DNA of 64,000 nt from positions 1-64,000 of the forward strand of contig CANXME010000876.1 of NCBI GenBank assembly GCA_948144175.1. Direction: 5' to 3'. Both the position numbers and the translations under genes were made by a program. Shown here in pieces: positions 24,478 through 31,954 of this stretch (within the stretch, counting starts at the first letter, position 1; each line of letters starts with the position of its first letter). Source of the DNA: Closterium sp. NIES-65. Lineage: Eukaryota; Streptophyta; Zygnematophyceae; Desmidiales; Closteriaceae. Below the pieces are notes generated by a model. The model was not told where the DNA came from and made no database searches. It saw nothing but the letters and a program-made list of their open reading frames with translations.

Positions 24478-24609
24478 TGTCAGAACTTATAGCTTACTTG
24501 TTTCTGTAGGCTATAGTGGGGTATCCCATAGGGGGTACAACCCAATTAGGGTTTCCTATTTGTACTCACTTCGTTCATAGTCATTCCATTCTCGTTCTTT
24601 GTTTCCACA
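24478..24609 (+). repeat. 5' LTR of the copia element (132 bp)
   Basis: Starts TGTCAGAACTTATAGC and ends TTTGTTTCCACA. It is identical base for base to the copy at 31818-31949. It should carry the promoter and transcription start, but no strong TATA box is visible; CTTATAG and CTATAGTGG are the nearest matches. It contains TTAGGGTTT, the reverse complement of the plant telo-box AAACCCTAA, as half of a small inverted repeat AACCC-aatta-GGGTT. Confidence 0.96.
24546..24554 (-). promoter_or_regulatory. Telo-box-like motif in the 5' LTR
   Basis: TTAGGGTTT here reads AAACCCTAA on the minus strand, the interstitial telomere motif known from promoters of plant translation genes. The same motif is at 31886-31894 in the 3' LTR. 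A 9-bp match can occur by chance, so a regulatory role is an inference. Confidence 0.4.
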
Positions 24610-24626
24610 TGGAATCAGAGCAGGTT
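24610..24626 (+). promoter_or_regulatory. Primer-binding site for initiator tRNA-Met
   Basis: TGGAATCAGAGCAGGTT starts at the base after the LTR. The complement of the 3' end of plant initiator tRNA-Met begins TGGTATCAGAGCCAGGTT; the site matches except for one substitution and one missing C. Animal and yeast initiator tRNAs end differently, so the match points to a green-lineage host. Its first two bases also complete an ATG at 24609-24611 that opens only a 9-codon frame ending at 24635. Confidence 0.88.
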
Positions 24627-24709
24627 CCCTCCTAGGGACTGCTTCTAGGGCCCACCGAACCGCGCCCCGAGGCGCGTTTTTTTTTAGCGACCCGTCGTGT
24701 CGCCCCTAG

Positions 24710-25260
24710 CGGACCGTTGCGCCGCCCTTCCCCTCGCGGCTCCGCCGCCCTTCCCTAGCGGCCCCGCCGCCCTTCGATCGCGGCCCCGCCGCCCTCTGCT
24801 ACGCGGCCCCGCCGCCGCCCTTCGATCGCGGCCCCGCCGCCCTCGGCTACGCGGCCCCGCCGCCCTCTGCCTCGCGGCCCCGCCGCCCTCTGCTACGCGG
24901 CCCCGCCGCCCTCTGCTACGCGGCCCCGCCGCCCTCTGCTACGCGGCCCCGCCGCCCTTCGATCGCGGCCCCGCCGCCCTTTGCCACGCGGCCCCGCCGC
25001 CCTCTACTACGCGGCCCCGCCGCCCTCTGCTACGCGGCCCCGCCGCCCTTCGATCGCGGCCCCGCCGCCCTCTGCTACGCGGCCTCGCCGCCCTCTGCTA
25101 CGCGGCCCCGCCGCCCCCTGCTACGCGGCCCCGCCGCTCTCTTCGGTCGCGGCCCCGCCGCCCTCTGCTACGCGGCCCCGCCGCCCTCTGCTACGCGGCC
25201 CCGCCGCTCTCTTCGGTCGCGGCCCCGCCGCCACTCTGCTACGCGGCCCCGCCGATCCGC
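24710..25260 (+). repeat. GC-rich 23-bp minisatellite in the retrotransposon leader
   Basis: About two dozen imperfect copies of a 23-bp unit of the form CTCTGCTACGCGGCCCCGCCG plus CC, alternating with a CTTCGATCGCGGCCCC-type variant. As 23 is not a multiple of 3, each frame cycles through three peptides, giving open frames without ATG at 24697-25284 and from 24981 that are not treated as coding. The tract is extremely GC-rich and rich in CpG, so the genomic RNA leader should be strongly structured. This repeat is internal to the element and unrelated to satellites A, B and C. Confidence 0.9.
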
Positions 25261-25565
25261 CCAGCAGCAGCCGCCGCCGCCTGAGCCGCCGCCGAGCCGC
25301 CGCCGAGCCGTCGCCGAGCCGCCGCCGAGCCGCCGCCGAGCCGCCGCCGAGCCGCCGCCCGAGCCGCCGCCGAGCCGCCAGAGCCGCCGCCGAGCCGCCC
25401 GTGACGCCCGAGCCGCCCGCGCCGCCCAGCAGCAGCCGAGCCGCCGCCGAGCCGCCGCCGCCTGAGCCGCCGCCGAGCCGCCGCCGAGCCGCCGCCGAAC
25501 CGCCGCCGAGCCGCCGCCCGAGCCGCCGCCGAGCCGCCCGCGCCGCCCGAGCCGCCTGCGGAGCC
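25261..25565 (+). repeat. 11-bp GAGCCGCCGCC repeat in the leader, up to Gag
   Basis: Imperfect repeats of GAGCCGCCGCC, with 12-bp and shorter variants, fill the stretch between the 23-bp minisatellite and the Gag frame. The Gag frame is closed by TGA at 25402-25404 and open from 25405 onward. No ATG occurs anywhere in this stretch. Just after it, CTGAC at 25585, a pyrimidine-rich run and CAG at 25605-25607 look like a 3' splice site. Confidence 0.8.
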
Positions 25566-25611
25566 GTGCTGCTGTTCCTCTGCTGCTGACCTACCCGCCT
25601 CTCCCAGCCCG

Positions 25612-26430
25612 GTGAGATTTTCAGCTGCTGTCGTGGCCACCCCCAATGTTCTTACCTTTGACGCTGAGGGGAGGGCCATTGACTTTGCCGTCTGGATTGA
25701 AGACCTGCAGCTGTACTTACTGTGTGATGCGATAGATGAGGTCTCTCTCTTTGACTTTGTCTCTGGCGCTGTCCCTGCCCCACCTGCTGATGCTGACTCT
25801 GCCGTTCGCTCCAAGTGGGCGACCCGCGATGCTGCTGCACGTCTTGCTGTGCGTCGCCACCTCCCTTCCTCTGAGCGTGCCCACTTTAGTCAGTGCAAGA
25901 CCGCTCAGGCCTTGTACGACGCTGTAGTTGCACGCTACTCCTCCCCTTCCTCCGCTACCCTTAGCCGCCTCATGCTACCGTTTCTCTTCCCTGACCTCGC
26001 TTCCTTTCCCACTGTCGCTGACCTCGTTACCCACCTCCGTGCTAGTGACACCCGCTACCGCGCTGCCCTTCCTGCTGAGTTCCGCGATGCGAACCCTCCT
26101 CCCATGTACATCACTCTCTACTTTCTCGTCACCCGTCTCCCTGAGTCCCTTCGTGTCGTTAGGGACCAGTTTCTCTCTGTCTGTCCCACCACTCTCACTG
26201 TCGACCTCCTTGAGGAGTCCCTGCTAGCGGCTGAGAAGAGTATTGTCGCTGTAGGGGCCTCTCGGGGTGACCCTCGCACCCCTATCTTTGAGGGGTGTGG
26301 TCCTTCCCCCCTGCTGCCCTCTGTCGCCTCTGCCGCTGCGGCCGACCTCACTGGTTTTGAGTCGGTCGGCGCGGCGTCTGCCCCCAGCGGCAGACGCCGC
26401 GCTGGCAAGGGCAAGGGGGGCAAGGGAGCG
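25612..26430 (+). other. Gag capsid-like domain of the polyprotein
   Basis: About 270 residues resembling the UBN2/retrotransposon Gag domain of copia elements. It has an N-terminal segment around FAVWIEDLQLYLL, a helical stretch around YDAVVARYSSPSSATLSRLM, and a C-terminal part around LPESLRVVRDQF and LEESLLAAEKSI. It should form the particle shell. Assignment rests on motif order and position before the protease, not on a search. The first in-frame ATG (25972) would remove the first 120 residues, including the WIEDLQLYLL segment, so the true start probably lies upstream. Confidence 0.75.
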
Positions 26431-29400
26431 GGTGGAGCTAGAGGGGGCGGTGGAGGAGGCGGTGGGGGTGGCGGGGGGAGTGGGGGTGGCGGTGGGGGTG
26501 GTGGCGGGAGTGGAGGTACTGGTGGCGGCGGTGGAGGCGGAGGTGGCGGCGGAGGTGGTAGCGGAGGAGGCGGTGGGAGCGGTGGGAGCGACGGTCCTGG
26601 TGGGGGAGGTGGAGGTGGAGACGGGGGTGGCGGTGGAGGCGGGGGTGGCAGTGGAGGCGGGGGTCGGAGTGGCTCGTCCCAGCGGAGCAGCTCCGGGGGT
26701 GGTCAGCGCCAGCAGCAGCAGCAGCAGCAGCCGCAGCAGCAGCCACAGCAGCAGCAGCGCTCTCGCACCGTCCCCGCCCCTCAGCAGCTCCGTGAGTGGT
26801 ACTCGCAGCGTCAGCGTGGTGGTGCGCTTGGTCCTTGCCCCTACGTTCTCCGCACCGGTGACCGTGCAGGGGAGAGGTGTGGAGGCGCCCACACTGCCCG
26901 CCGCTGCTTTGGCCGCCTGACTGACGCCTGGCGTCAGCAGTTTCCGGAGGCAGCTGAGATCCCCCGCTGGGGAGAGCTGTCTAGGGCTGGTGTAGCTATT
27001 TATGATCTTGATTTTGATGCTATTCTCTCTGCTATGTATGCTGCGATTGGTAGTGATGAGGATGACTGTTACCGGTGTTTCCCGCCCGACCCGGGCATTG
27101 GTACTGGTGAGGCTGCTGCTCTAGGTGCCAGTGCGTCTGTGCTCTCAGGTGCTGGTGAGTCTGCCCTCTCAGGTACTGTGTCGGCTTCGGCCTCTCACAC
27201 CTTCACCCTTGACTCTGGAGCGTCTCGCTCCTTCTTTCGGGACCGCACCACTCTCACGCCGCTGAGTCGGCCGGTTGCGGTGTCCCTGGCTGACCCCTCT
27301 GGGGGGCCTGTCCTGTCTCGCTTCTCCACTGTCCTCCCGTGTCCGGCGGCCCCCTCTGGCACCCTGACTGGTCTCTACCTCCCCTCGTTCTCGACGAACT
27401 TGGTGAGTGGTGCTGACCTCCAGGATGCGGGTGTCCACCAGTTCACCCCTGCTCGTCAGCGGGTGACCCACTGCACGGAGGCGGATACAGGTCGCCACCT
27501 GGCTACGTTTACACGTCGGCCAGGGTCGAGCCTGTACACTCTGACCACTGCTTCTCCTCCAGGTGCTGAGTCTGGTAGGGTCACTTCGTCTGGTCAGGTG
27601 TTTGCTGCAGCGTCCAGGTCTGGTCCTGAGTCTGCCCCCTGCTCGTGCCGTCGTTTGTCTCACGAGACCCTCCTCTGGCACCACCGCCTTGGCCACCCCT
27701 CTCTGCTTCGGCTCAGAGGCATGGCCTCGCGAGTCCTTGTGTCTGGTCTTCCCCGGTCTCTCCCTCCCCTTCCTCCGGGCCCTGGCCCCACCTGTGTCCC
27801 CTGTGTCGAGGGGCGCCAGCGTGCTGCCCCTCACTCCTCCCAGTTTCCTCCGACAGAGGCCCCGTTGCAGACGCTTCACATGGATGTGTGGGGCCCAGCC
27901 CGCGTCCGTGGACAGGGTCAGGAGCGCTACTTCCTGCTGGTGGTTGACGACTACTCGCGTTACACCACAGTCTTCCCCTTGCGCAGCAAGGGTGAGGTCA
28001 CTGCGGTGTTGATCGACTGGATCCGCGCAGCTCGTCTCCAGCTTCGGAGGAGCTTTGGCTCTGACTTCCCTGTTTTGCGTCTGCACTCGGACAGAGGCGG
28101 AGAGTTCTCCTCTGGCCTCCTGAGTGCCTACTGTCGTGCGCGAGGCATCCGTCAGACCTTCACGCTTCCGGACTCACCGCAGCAGAATGGGATTGCTGAG
28201 CGCCGCATTGGCATGGTCATGGACGTCGCTCGTACGTCCATGATGCATGCGGCTGCTCCCCATTTTCTGTGGCCGTTTGCGGTCAGGTATGCTGCGCACC
28301 AGATCAACCTCCACCCCAGGGTCTCTCGACCGGAGACCTCCCCAGCCCTGCTGTGGACGGGGAAGGTTGGCGATGCGTCGGCGTTCCGGGTCTGGGGATC
28401 TCGGGCGTTTGTTCGCGACCTGTCTGCGGACAAGCTATCCCCTCGTGCTTCTCCCTGCGTCTTCCTGGGGTTCCCCCCCGACGCCCCTGGGTGGCAGTTT
28501 TACCACCCCACCTCTCGACGTGTTCTGTCCTCCCAGGACGTCACGTTCGACGAGTCGGTACCCTACTACCGCCTCTTCCCCTACCGCACTCCGTCCCTCC
28601 CCCCACCCCCGCTCTTCTTGGTACCAGGTCCCCCCCCGGTAGTCCCCCTCCCCCCTCAGGGTCCTGCCCCTTCAGGTGTGTCCCAGGTAGACGCGGTCGA
28701 GCCTGTCGAGGTCACTGGTGACTCTGGTGCTGCTGCGGGAGCTGAGCCTGGGGGTGCGGAGTCTGGGGGTGCTGAGCCTGGAGGTGCCGAGTCTGGGGGT
28801 GCTGAGCCTGGGGGTGCTGAGCCTGGGGGTGCTGTGCCTGGGGGTGCTGAGTCTGGAGGTGCCGAGTCTGGGGGTGCTGTGCCTGGGGGTGCTGAGCCTG
28901 GGGGTGCTGAGCCTGGGGTTGCTGAGCCTGGGGGTGCTGAGCCTGGGGGTGACGTGCCTGGGGGTGCTGTGTCTAGGGGTGCTGAGCCTGGAGGTGCTGT
29001 GCCTGGGGGTGCTTCGTCTCGCCGGGAGCCACTCTCCCCACAGGAGCTGCGTGAGTGGTTTGCCGGGCGCTGGAGGCGTGCTGCTGGTGCTGGTGGTTCT
29101 TCGGCTGCAGAGGGTACTGCTGCTGCGCGCCCCGCCGGCGCTCGTACTGTGGGTGCTGGAGCTGCTGAGTCTGAGAGTTCTCCTGGAGCTGGTCCTGCTG
29201 AGGGTGTTGGTGCTGAGCCTGCCGTTGGCGGCCCGACTGACAGTGCTCCTGGTGCTGCGGCTGGAGGTTCTGGAGCTTCTGGTGGTGCTGCTGGAGGTGC
29301 TACTGGAGTGGGTGCTCCTGCCGGGGCTGCTGGTGCTGTTCCTGCTGTTTCTAGCGTCGCCGCGCGGCCCCGACCGTACTTCGTTCCGCTCCTGCAGCAG

Positions 29401-31620
29401 GTTCTTGGTCTTACACCTCCTCCTCCTCCCTTAGAGGGTCCGCAGCCTGTCCGGTCACAGCCACAGCTACAGCCTGCCTCCCCTTTGCCTGCTCCTTCTC
29501 CCTACGCTGGTCCGACTGGAGGTCTTACTGAGCGTCGTGAGCCTGCGTCTCGTCCTGTGTCGCCTGTTCGTACTGAGCGCGCTAGTGGTCGCGGGTCGCG
29601 TCAGCGTCCTCCTCCTGTCCCTGGCACGCACCGGATGTCACTGCGTCCGTCCACTGCTCCTCTGCGTGCCCCTTTGCCTTCTCCTCCTGCTTCCTCTCTT
29701 CCTGCTCTTGCCGACCCGGAGTCGGACGCCCTTCGTGCTGCCAGTCCTACTGTCACGCGTCTCCTGGCTACTGCTGTCACTGACCCCTCCTTCGAGTCGT
29801 CTGCTGCGTCTGCCCTTGTCACTGAGCTTGTCGACTTTGCTGCGCGCTGTCGTCTAGACTACGCTGCTCGTCTTGTCACTGAGTCTGAGTCCGCCTGTCC
29901 TCCGTCCGTCGGGGGTGAGTGTGCCCTTGGCACGGACGTCCTTGAGGACAGGCAGGAGGAGTTCCAGTGTCTGGCCGCCGCTTCACCTCGTCTCGCGTCT
30001 GTACTGCTAGCCCCTGAGGGAGACCCGGATGCACCAGACATCCCGACTCCGCGCTCTTACGCGGAGGCGATAGAGGGTCCCTACTCCTCTCAGTGGCAGG
30101 CAGCTATGGATGCAGAGATGGCTTCCTGGAAGTCCACAGGCACCTACGTTGACGCTGTTCCCCCTCCTGGGGCGAACATCGTCAGTGGCATGTGGATTTT
30201 CAGGGTGAAGCGGCCGCCGGGTTCTCCGCCTGTCTTCAAGGCGCGTTACGTGGCTCGTGGCTTCAGTCAGCGGCAGGGGGTTGACTACTTTCAGACCTTC
30301 TCCCCCACCCCGAAGATGACCACTCTTCGGGTTCTGCTACACGTTGCTGCTCACCGTGACTACGAGCTGCACTCTCTCGACTTCAGCACAGCTTTCTTGC
30401 AGGGCAGCCTGCACGAGGAGATCTGGCTGCGTCGCCCACCTGGCTTCACTGGGTCTTTCCCTCCTGGTACCCAGTGGAGTCTCCGGCGTCCAGTCTACGG
30501 TCTCCGCCAGGCGCCACGTGAGTGGCACGACACACTGAGGACTACGCTCGCGGCACTTGGGTTTGCTCCTTCCACTGCCGACCCGTCGCTGTTTCTGCGC
30601 ACCGACACCTCTCTGCCGCCGTTCTACATCCTCGTGTACGTCGACGACTTGGTCTTTGCCACAGCTGACACTGCTGGACTCGCCTACGTGAAGTCCGAGC
30701 TGCAGAAGAGACACACGTGCACTGACCTGGGTGAACTGCGCAGCTACCTTGGCTTGCAGATCACCCGGGACAGAGCACGCCGCACCATTACCCTGACTCA
30801 GTCACACATGGTGCAGCAGGTCCTTCAGCGCTTCGGCTTCACGTACTCCTCGCCTCAGGCCACTCCTCTGCCTACTCGCCACTCGCTCTCAGCTCTGCCT
30901 TCGGATGAGTCCGTAGAGTCGAGTGGCCCGTTTGCAGAGCTTGTTGGCTGCCTCATGTACCTGATGACCTGCACACGACCTGACCTCGCATACCCTCTTA
31001 GCATTCTCGCACGCTTTGTTGCTCCTGGGAGACACCGACCAGAGCACATGGCTGCAGCGAAGAGGGTGTTGCGCTACTTGTGCAGTACGTCGGGCATGGG
31101 GCTAGTGCTTGGAGGGCGCAGTCCAGTGGTCCTCACTGGGCACGCAGACGCTTCTTGGGCTGACGACCAGGCTACGCAGCGGTCGTCACAGGGTTACACC
31201 TTCAGCCTTGGTTCCGGCTCTGTCTCGTGGCGGGCTACCCGCTCGTCTTCTGTTCTCGGCTCCAGTTGTGAGGCTGAGATCTACGCTGGGGCTATGGCTG
31301 CACAGGAGTTACGCTGGCTCACCTACCTGCTGACCGACCTTGGAGAGCAGCCTCGTTCTCCTCCAGTCCTGTACGTAGACAACAAGGCCATGCTGGCCTT
31401 GTGTCGAGAGCAGCGACTGGAGCACAGAACGAAGCACATTGCTCTTCGTTACTTTCTTGCTCGTGAGCTACAGCAGCGTGGACAGCTGCGACTTGCGTAC
31501 GTAGCCTCTGAGGCCAACACTGCTGATGTCTTCACCAAGGCACTTGCGCCTTGTGATCATCAGCGTTGCTGCACGCAGTTGGGTCTTGTGCCTGTCTTGC
31601 CTCACTTGCTCTCCTCTTGA
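25612..31620 (+). CDS. Copia Gag-Pol polyprotein (protease, integrase, RT, RNase H)
   Basis: A single uninterrupted frame of 2,002 codons ending in TGA at 31618-31620. It makes the structural and enzymatic proteins for reverse transcription and integration, acting in cytoplasmic particles and the nucleus. Domains in order (residues from the GTG at 25612): Gag 1-270, Gly/Gln-rich 270-385, zinc-knuckle-like 409-432, protease with DSG at 534-536, HHCC 690-731, integrase D758/D827/E863, low-complexity linker about 1000-1475, reverse transcriptase with D1590 and YVDD 1676-1679, RNase H D1846/E1889/D1923/D1972. Typical copia polyproteins are about 1,300-1,450 residues; the excess lies in the Gly-rich tract and linker. 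The start is uncertain: the frame is open back to 25405, position 25612 is GTG, and the first in-frame ATG is at 25972, inside Gag. No frameshift or stop breaks it. Codon use is C/G-ending, unlike the A-rich flanking satellite. Confidence 0.95.
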   Translation: MRFSAAVVATPNVLTFDAEGRAIDFAVWIEDLQLYLLCDAIDEVSLFDFVSGAVPAPPADADSAVRSKWATRDAAARLAVRRHLPSSERAHFSQCKTAQALYDAVVARYSSPSSATLSRLMLPFLFPDLASFPTVADLVTHLRASDTRYRAALPAEFRDANPPPMYITLYFLVTRLPESLRVVRDQFLSVCPTTLTVDLLEESLLAAEKSIVAVGASRGDPRTPIFEGCGPSPLLPSVASAAAADLTGFESVGAASAPSGRRRAGKGKGGKGAGGARGGGGGGGGGGGGSGGGGGGGGGSGGTGGGGGGGGGGGGGSGGGGGSGGSDGPGGGGGGGDGGGGGGGGGSGGGGRSGSSQRSSSGGGQRQQQQQQQPQQQPQQQQRSRTVPAPQQLREWYSQRQRGGALGPCPYVLRTGDRAGERCGGAHTARRCFGRLTDAWRQQFPEAAEIPRWGELSRAGVAIYDLDFDAILSAMYAAIGSDEDDCYRCFPPDPGIGTGEAAALGASASVLSGAGESALSGTVSASASHTFTLDSGASRSFFRDRTTLTPLSRPVAVSLADPSGGPVLSRFSTVLPCPAAPSGTLTGLYLPSFSTNLVSGADLQDAGVHQFTPARQRVTHCTEADTGRHLATFTRRPGSSLYTLTTASPPGAESGRVTSSGQVFAAASRSGPESAPCSCRRLSHETLLWHHRLGHPSLLRLRGMASRVLVSGLPRSLPPLPPGPGPTCVPCVEGRQRAAPHSSQFPPTEAPLQTLHMDVWGPARVRGQGQERYFLLVVDDYSRYTTVFPLRSKGEVTAVLIDWIRAARLQLRRSFGSDFPVLRLHSDRGGEFSSGLLSAYCRARGIRQTFTLPDSPQQNGIAERRIGMVMDVARTSMMHAAAPHFLWPFAVRYAAHQINLHPRVSRPETSPALLWTGKVGDASAFRVWGSRAFVRDLSADKLSPRASPCVFLGFPPDAPGWQFYHPTSRRVLSSQDVTFDESVPYYRLFPYRTPSLPPPPLFLVPGPPPVVPLPPQGPAPSGVSQVDAVEPVEVTGDSGAAAGAEPGGAESGGAEPGGAESGGAEPGGAEPGGAVPGGAESGGAESGGAVPGGAEPGGAEPGVAEPGGAEPGGDVPGGAVSRGAEPGGAVPGGASSRREPLSPQELREWFAGRWRRAAGAGGSSAAEGTAAARPAGARTVGAGAAESESSPGAGPAEGVGAEPAVGGPTDSAPGAAAGGSGASGGAAGGATGVGAPAGAAGAVPAVSSVAARPRPYFVPLLQQVLGLTPPPPPLEGPQPVRSQPQLQPASPLPAPSPYAGPTGGLTERREPASRPVSPVRTERASGRGSRQRPPPVPGTHRMSLRPSTAPLRAPLPSPPASSLPALADPESDALRAASPTVTRLLATAVTDPSFESSAASALVTELVDFAARCRLDYAARLVTESESACPPSVGGECALGTDVLEDRQEEFQCLAAASPRLASVLLAPEGDPDAPDIPTPRSYAEAIEGPYSSQWQAAMDAEMASWKSTGTYVDAVPPPGANIVSGMWIFRVKRPPGSPPVFKARYVARGFSQRQGVDYFQTFSPTPKMTTLRVLLHVAAHRDYELHSLDFSTAFLQGSLHEEIWLRRPPGFTGSFPPGTQWSLRRPVYGLRQAPREWHDTLRTTLAALGFAPSTADPSLFLRTDTSLPPFYILVYVDDLVFATADTAGLAYVKSELQKRHTCTDLGELRSYLGLQITRDRARRTITLTQSHMVQQVLQRFGFTYSSPQATPLPTRHSLSALPSDESVESSGPFAELVGCLMYLMTCTRPDLAYPLSILARFVAPGRHRPEHMAAAKRVLRYLCSTSGMGLVLGGRSPVVLTGHADASWADDQATQRSSQGYTFSLGSGSVSWRATRSSSVLGSSCEAEIYAGAMAAQELRWLTYLLTDLGEQPRSPPVLYVDNKAMLALCREQRLEHRTKHIALRYFLARELQQRGQLRLAYVASEANTADVFTKALAPCDHQRCCTQLGLVPVLPHLLSS
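26428..26757 (+). other. Gly-rich and poly-Gln tract between Gag and the zinc-knuckle-like motif
   Basis: Encodes about 80 residues that are mostly glycine, then Ser/Arg-rich sequence and a Gln run from 26707 (residues about 366-383, CAG codons with a few CCG and CCA). It is preceded by a basic patch (RRRAGKGKGGKG) that could bind nucleic acid. The DNA is made of GGN codons and is itself prone to slippage. It is probably disordered and is not typical of plant copia Gag proteins. Confidence 0.85.
26836..26907 (+). other. Variant zinc-knuckle-like motif
   Basis: Cys409, Cys423, His427 and Cys432 give the pattern C-x13-C-x3-H-x4-C, placed where copia elements normally carry the CCHC knuckle (C-x2-C-x4-H-x4-C) that binds genomic RNA. 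The spacing is altered: the first loop is long and contains Gly residues. It is plausible as a remodelled nucleocapsid finger, but metal binding is not shown by the sequence. Confidence 0.5.
27190..27450 (+). other. Aspartic protease domain
   Basis: The catalytic triad DSG is at residues 534-536 (27211-27219) in the context FTLDSGASRSFF, typical of the copia retropepsin. A second segment around LTGLYLPSFSTNLVS matches the part of the domain that follows the active site. It cleaves the polyprotein into mature parts. Confidence 0.88.
27655..28590 (+). other. Integrase with GAG-pre-integrase HHCC finger
   Basis: The N-terminal zinc finger reads H691-x3-H695...C728-x2-C731. The catalytic core has D758 (in MDVWGP), D827 (in HSDRGGEF) and E863 (in NGIAERR), with 35 residues between the last two as in the DDE family. 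It inserts the cDNA and makes the 5-bp staggered cut seen here as TTAGC. A PYYRLFPYR segment closes the recognisable domain. Confidence 0.93.
28741..29020 (+). repeat. 15-bp / pentapeptide repeat in the integrase-RT linker
   Basis: About 18 copies of a 15-bp unit such as GCTGAGCCTGGGGGT, encoding the pentapeptide Gly-Gly-Ala-Glu-Pro with Ser, Val or Arg variants (residues 1044-1136). The 15-bp length keeps the frame, unlike the leader minisatellite. It lies in a Gly/Ala/Pro-rich linker that runs to about 29700 and is probably disordered. Confidence 0.9.
30091..30790 (+). other. Reverse transcriptase domain (RVT_2 type)
   Basis: Starts around QWQAAMDAEMASW, has the first catalytic Asp at residue 1590 (LDFSTAFLQG) and the YVDD box at 1676-1679. 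The conserved PVYGLRQAPREWH and LGLQITRD segments are intact. It copies element RNA into cDNA primed by initiator tRNA. All copia signature motifs are present in the right order. Confidence 0.95.
31120..31551 (+). other. RNase H domain
   Basis: Catalytic residues D1846 (HADASW), E1889 (CEAEIYA), D1923 (YVDNKA) and D1972 (NTADVFTK) are all present, as in functional copia RNases H. It removes the RNA strand during cDNA synthesis. The domain ends about 23 residues before the stop. Confidence 0.93.
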
Positions 31621-31807
31621 CCTTGCTTGTACTTTCGCATATATATACTCTTGTTCTTGTATATCTCTATATATGATCTTGCATGTGAACTGGCCTTGTG
31701 GCCTTTGAACTTGTGCTCGGAATGCGTGGTGACTTTGTGATCCACCCTGAGCTTTGCTTTGCTTTGCTTGACTGGTCTTGTGACCCCTTGTTCTCCCCCA
31801 CTTTGCC
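31621..31807 (+). other. 3' untranslated part of the copia element
   Basis: This stretch between stop codon and polypurine tract is T-rich with two alternating TA tracts (ATATATATAC near 31640 and CTATATATG near 31667). No further reading frame of note is seen. Its base composition is unlike the GC-rich leader. Confidence 0.7.
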
Positions 31808-31817
31808 TATGGGGGTG
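31808..31817 (+). promoter_or_regulatory. Polypurine-tract-like plus-strand primer site
   Basis: TATGGGGGTG lies directly before the 3' LTR, where the polypurine tract must be. It is short and interrupted by T at its end, so it is a weak match assigned mainly by position. Confidence 0.5.
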
Positions 31818-31949
31818 TGTCAGAACTTATAGCTTACTTGTTTCTGTAGGCTATAGTGGGGTATCCCATAGGGGGTACAACCCAATTAGGGTTTCCTATT
31901 TGTACTCACTTCGTTCATAGTCATTCCATTCTCGTTCTTTGTTTCCACA
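31818..31949 (+). repeat. 3' LTR of the copia element (132 bp)
   Basis: Identical to the 5' LTR in all 132 positions. It should supply the polyadenylation signal, but no AATAAA is present. Its telo-box-like TTAGGGTTT is at 31886-31894. The terminal ACA is followed directly by the right target duplication. Confidence 0.96.
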
Positions 31950-31954
31950 TTAGC
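31950..31954 (+). repeat. Target-site duplication, right
   Basis: TTAGC, matching 24473-24477. Removing the element and one copy of this restores an ordinary satellite C monomer that continues GAGTGCAAAATAGC. Confidence 0.95.

Larger units (their letters stand above)
24478..31949 (+). mobile_element. Full-length Ty1/copia LTR retrotransposon
   Basis: A 7,472-bp element bounded by two identical 132-bp LTRs (TGT...ACA ends) and flanked by the 5-bp duplication TTAGC. In order it holds the 5' LTR, a primer-binding site for plant-type initiator tRNA-Met, a GC-rich repetitive leader, one open frame encoding Gag-protease-integrase-reverse transcriptase-RNase H, a short 3' region with a G-rich tract, and the 3' LTR. 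Integrase precedes reverse transcriptase, which defines Ty1/copia (Pseudoviridae-type) and not Ty3/gypsy. The LTRs are very short for a plant copia element. LTR identity, an intact frame and a perfect target duplication indicate recent insertion, although 132 bp gives a coarse clock. It sits inside satellite C, in the same orientation as the monomers as written here. Confidence 0.97.

Noticed and set aside
24546-24554. Telomeric repeat tract
   Set aside because: Only a single TTAGGGTTT is present in each LTR; no run of TTTAGGG occurs anywhere, so the window does not reach a telomere.
24609-24635. ATG at the LTR/primer-binding-site border as the start of Gag
   Set aside because: It opens only 9 codons before TAG. 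Joining its CAG/GT to the splice-like CAG at 25607 would not bring it into the Gag frame.
24697-25589. Two overlapping open frames in the retrotransposon leader (24697-25284 and 24981-25589)
   Set aside because: Neither has an ATG; both are readings of the 23-bp and 11-bp GC-rich repeats, which stay open in several frames.
27169-28086. 305-codon minus-strand frame, and others on both strands within the polyprotein gene (26224-26892, 28718-29434, 29537-29857)
   Set aside because: They are shadows of the GC-rich Gag-Pol frame, without recognisable domains, while the plus-strand frame carries all copia motifs.
24478-31949. Ty3/gypsy element or endogenous retrovirus
   Set aside because: Integrase lies before reverse transcriptase, the RT motifs are of copia type, and no envelope-like frame follows RNase H.
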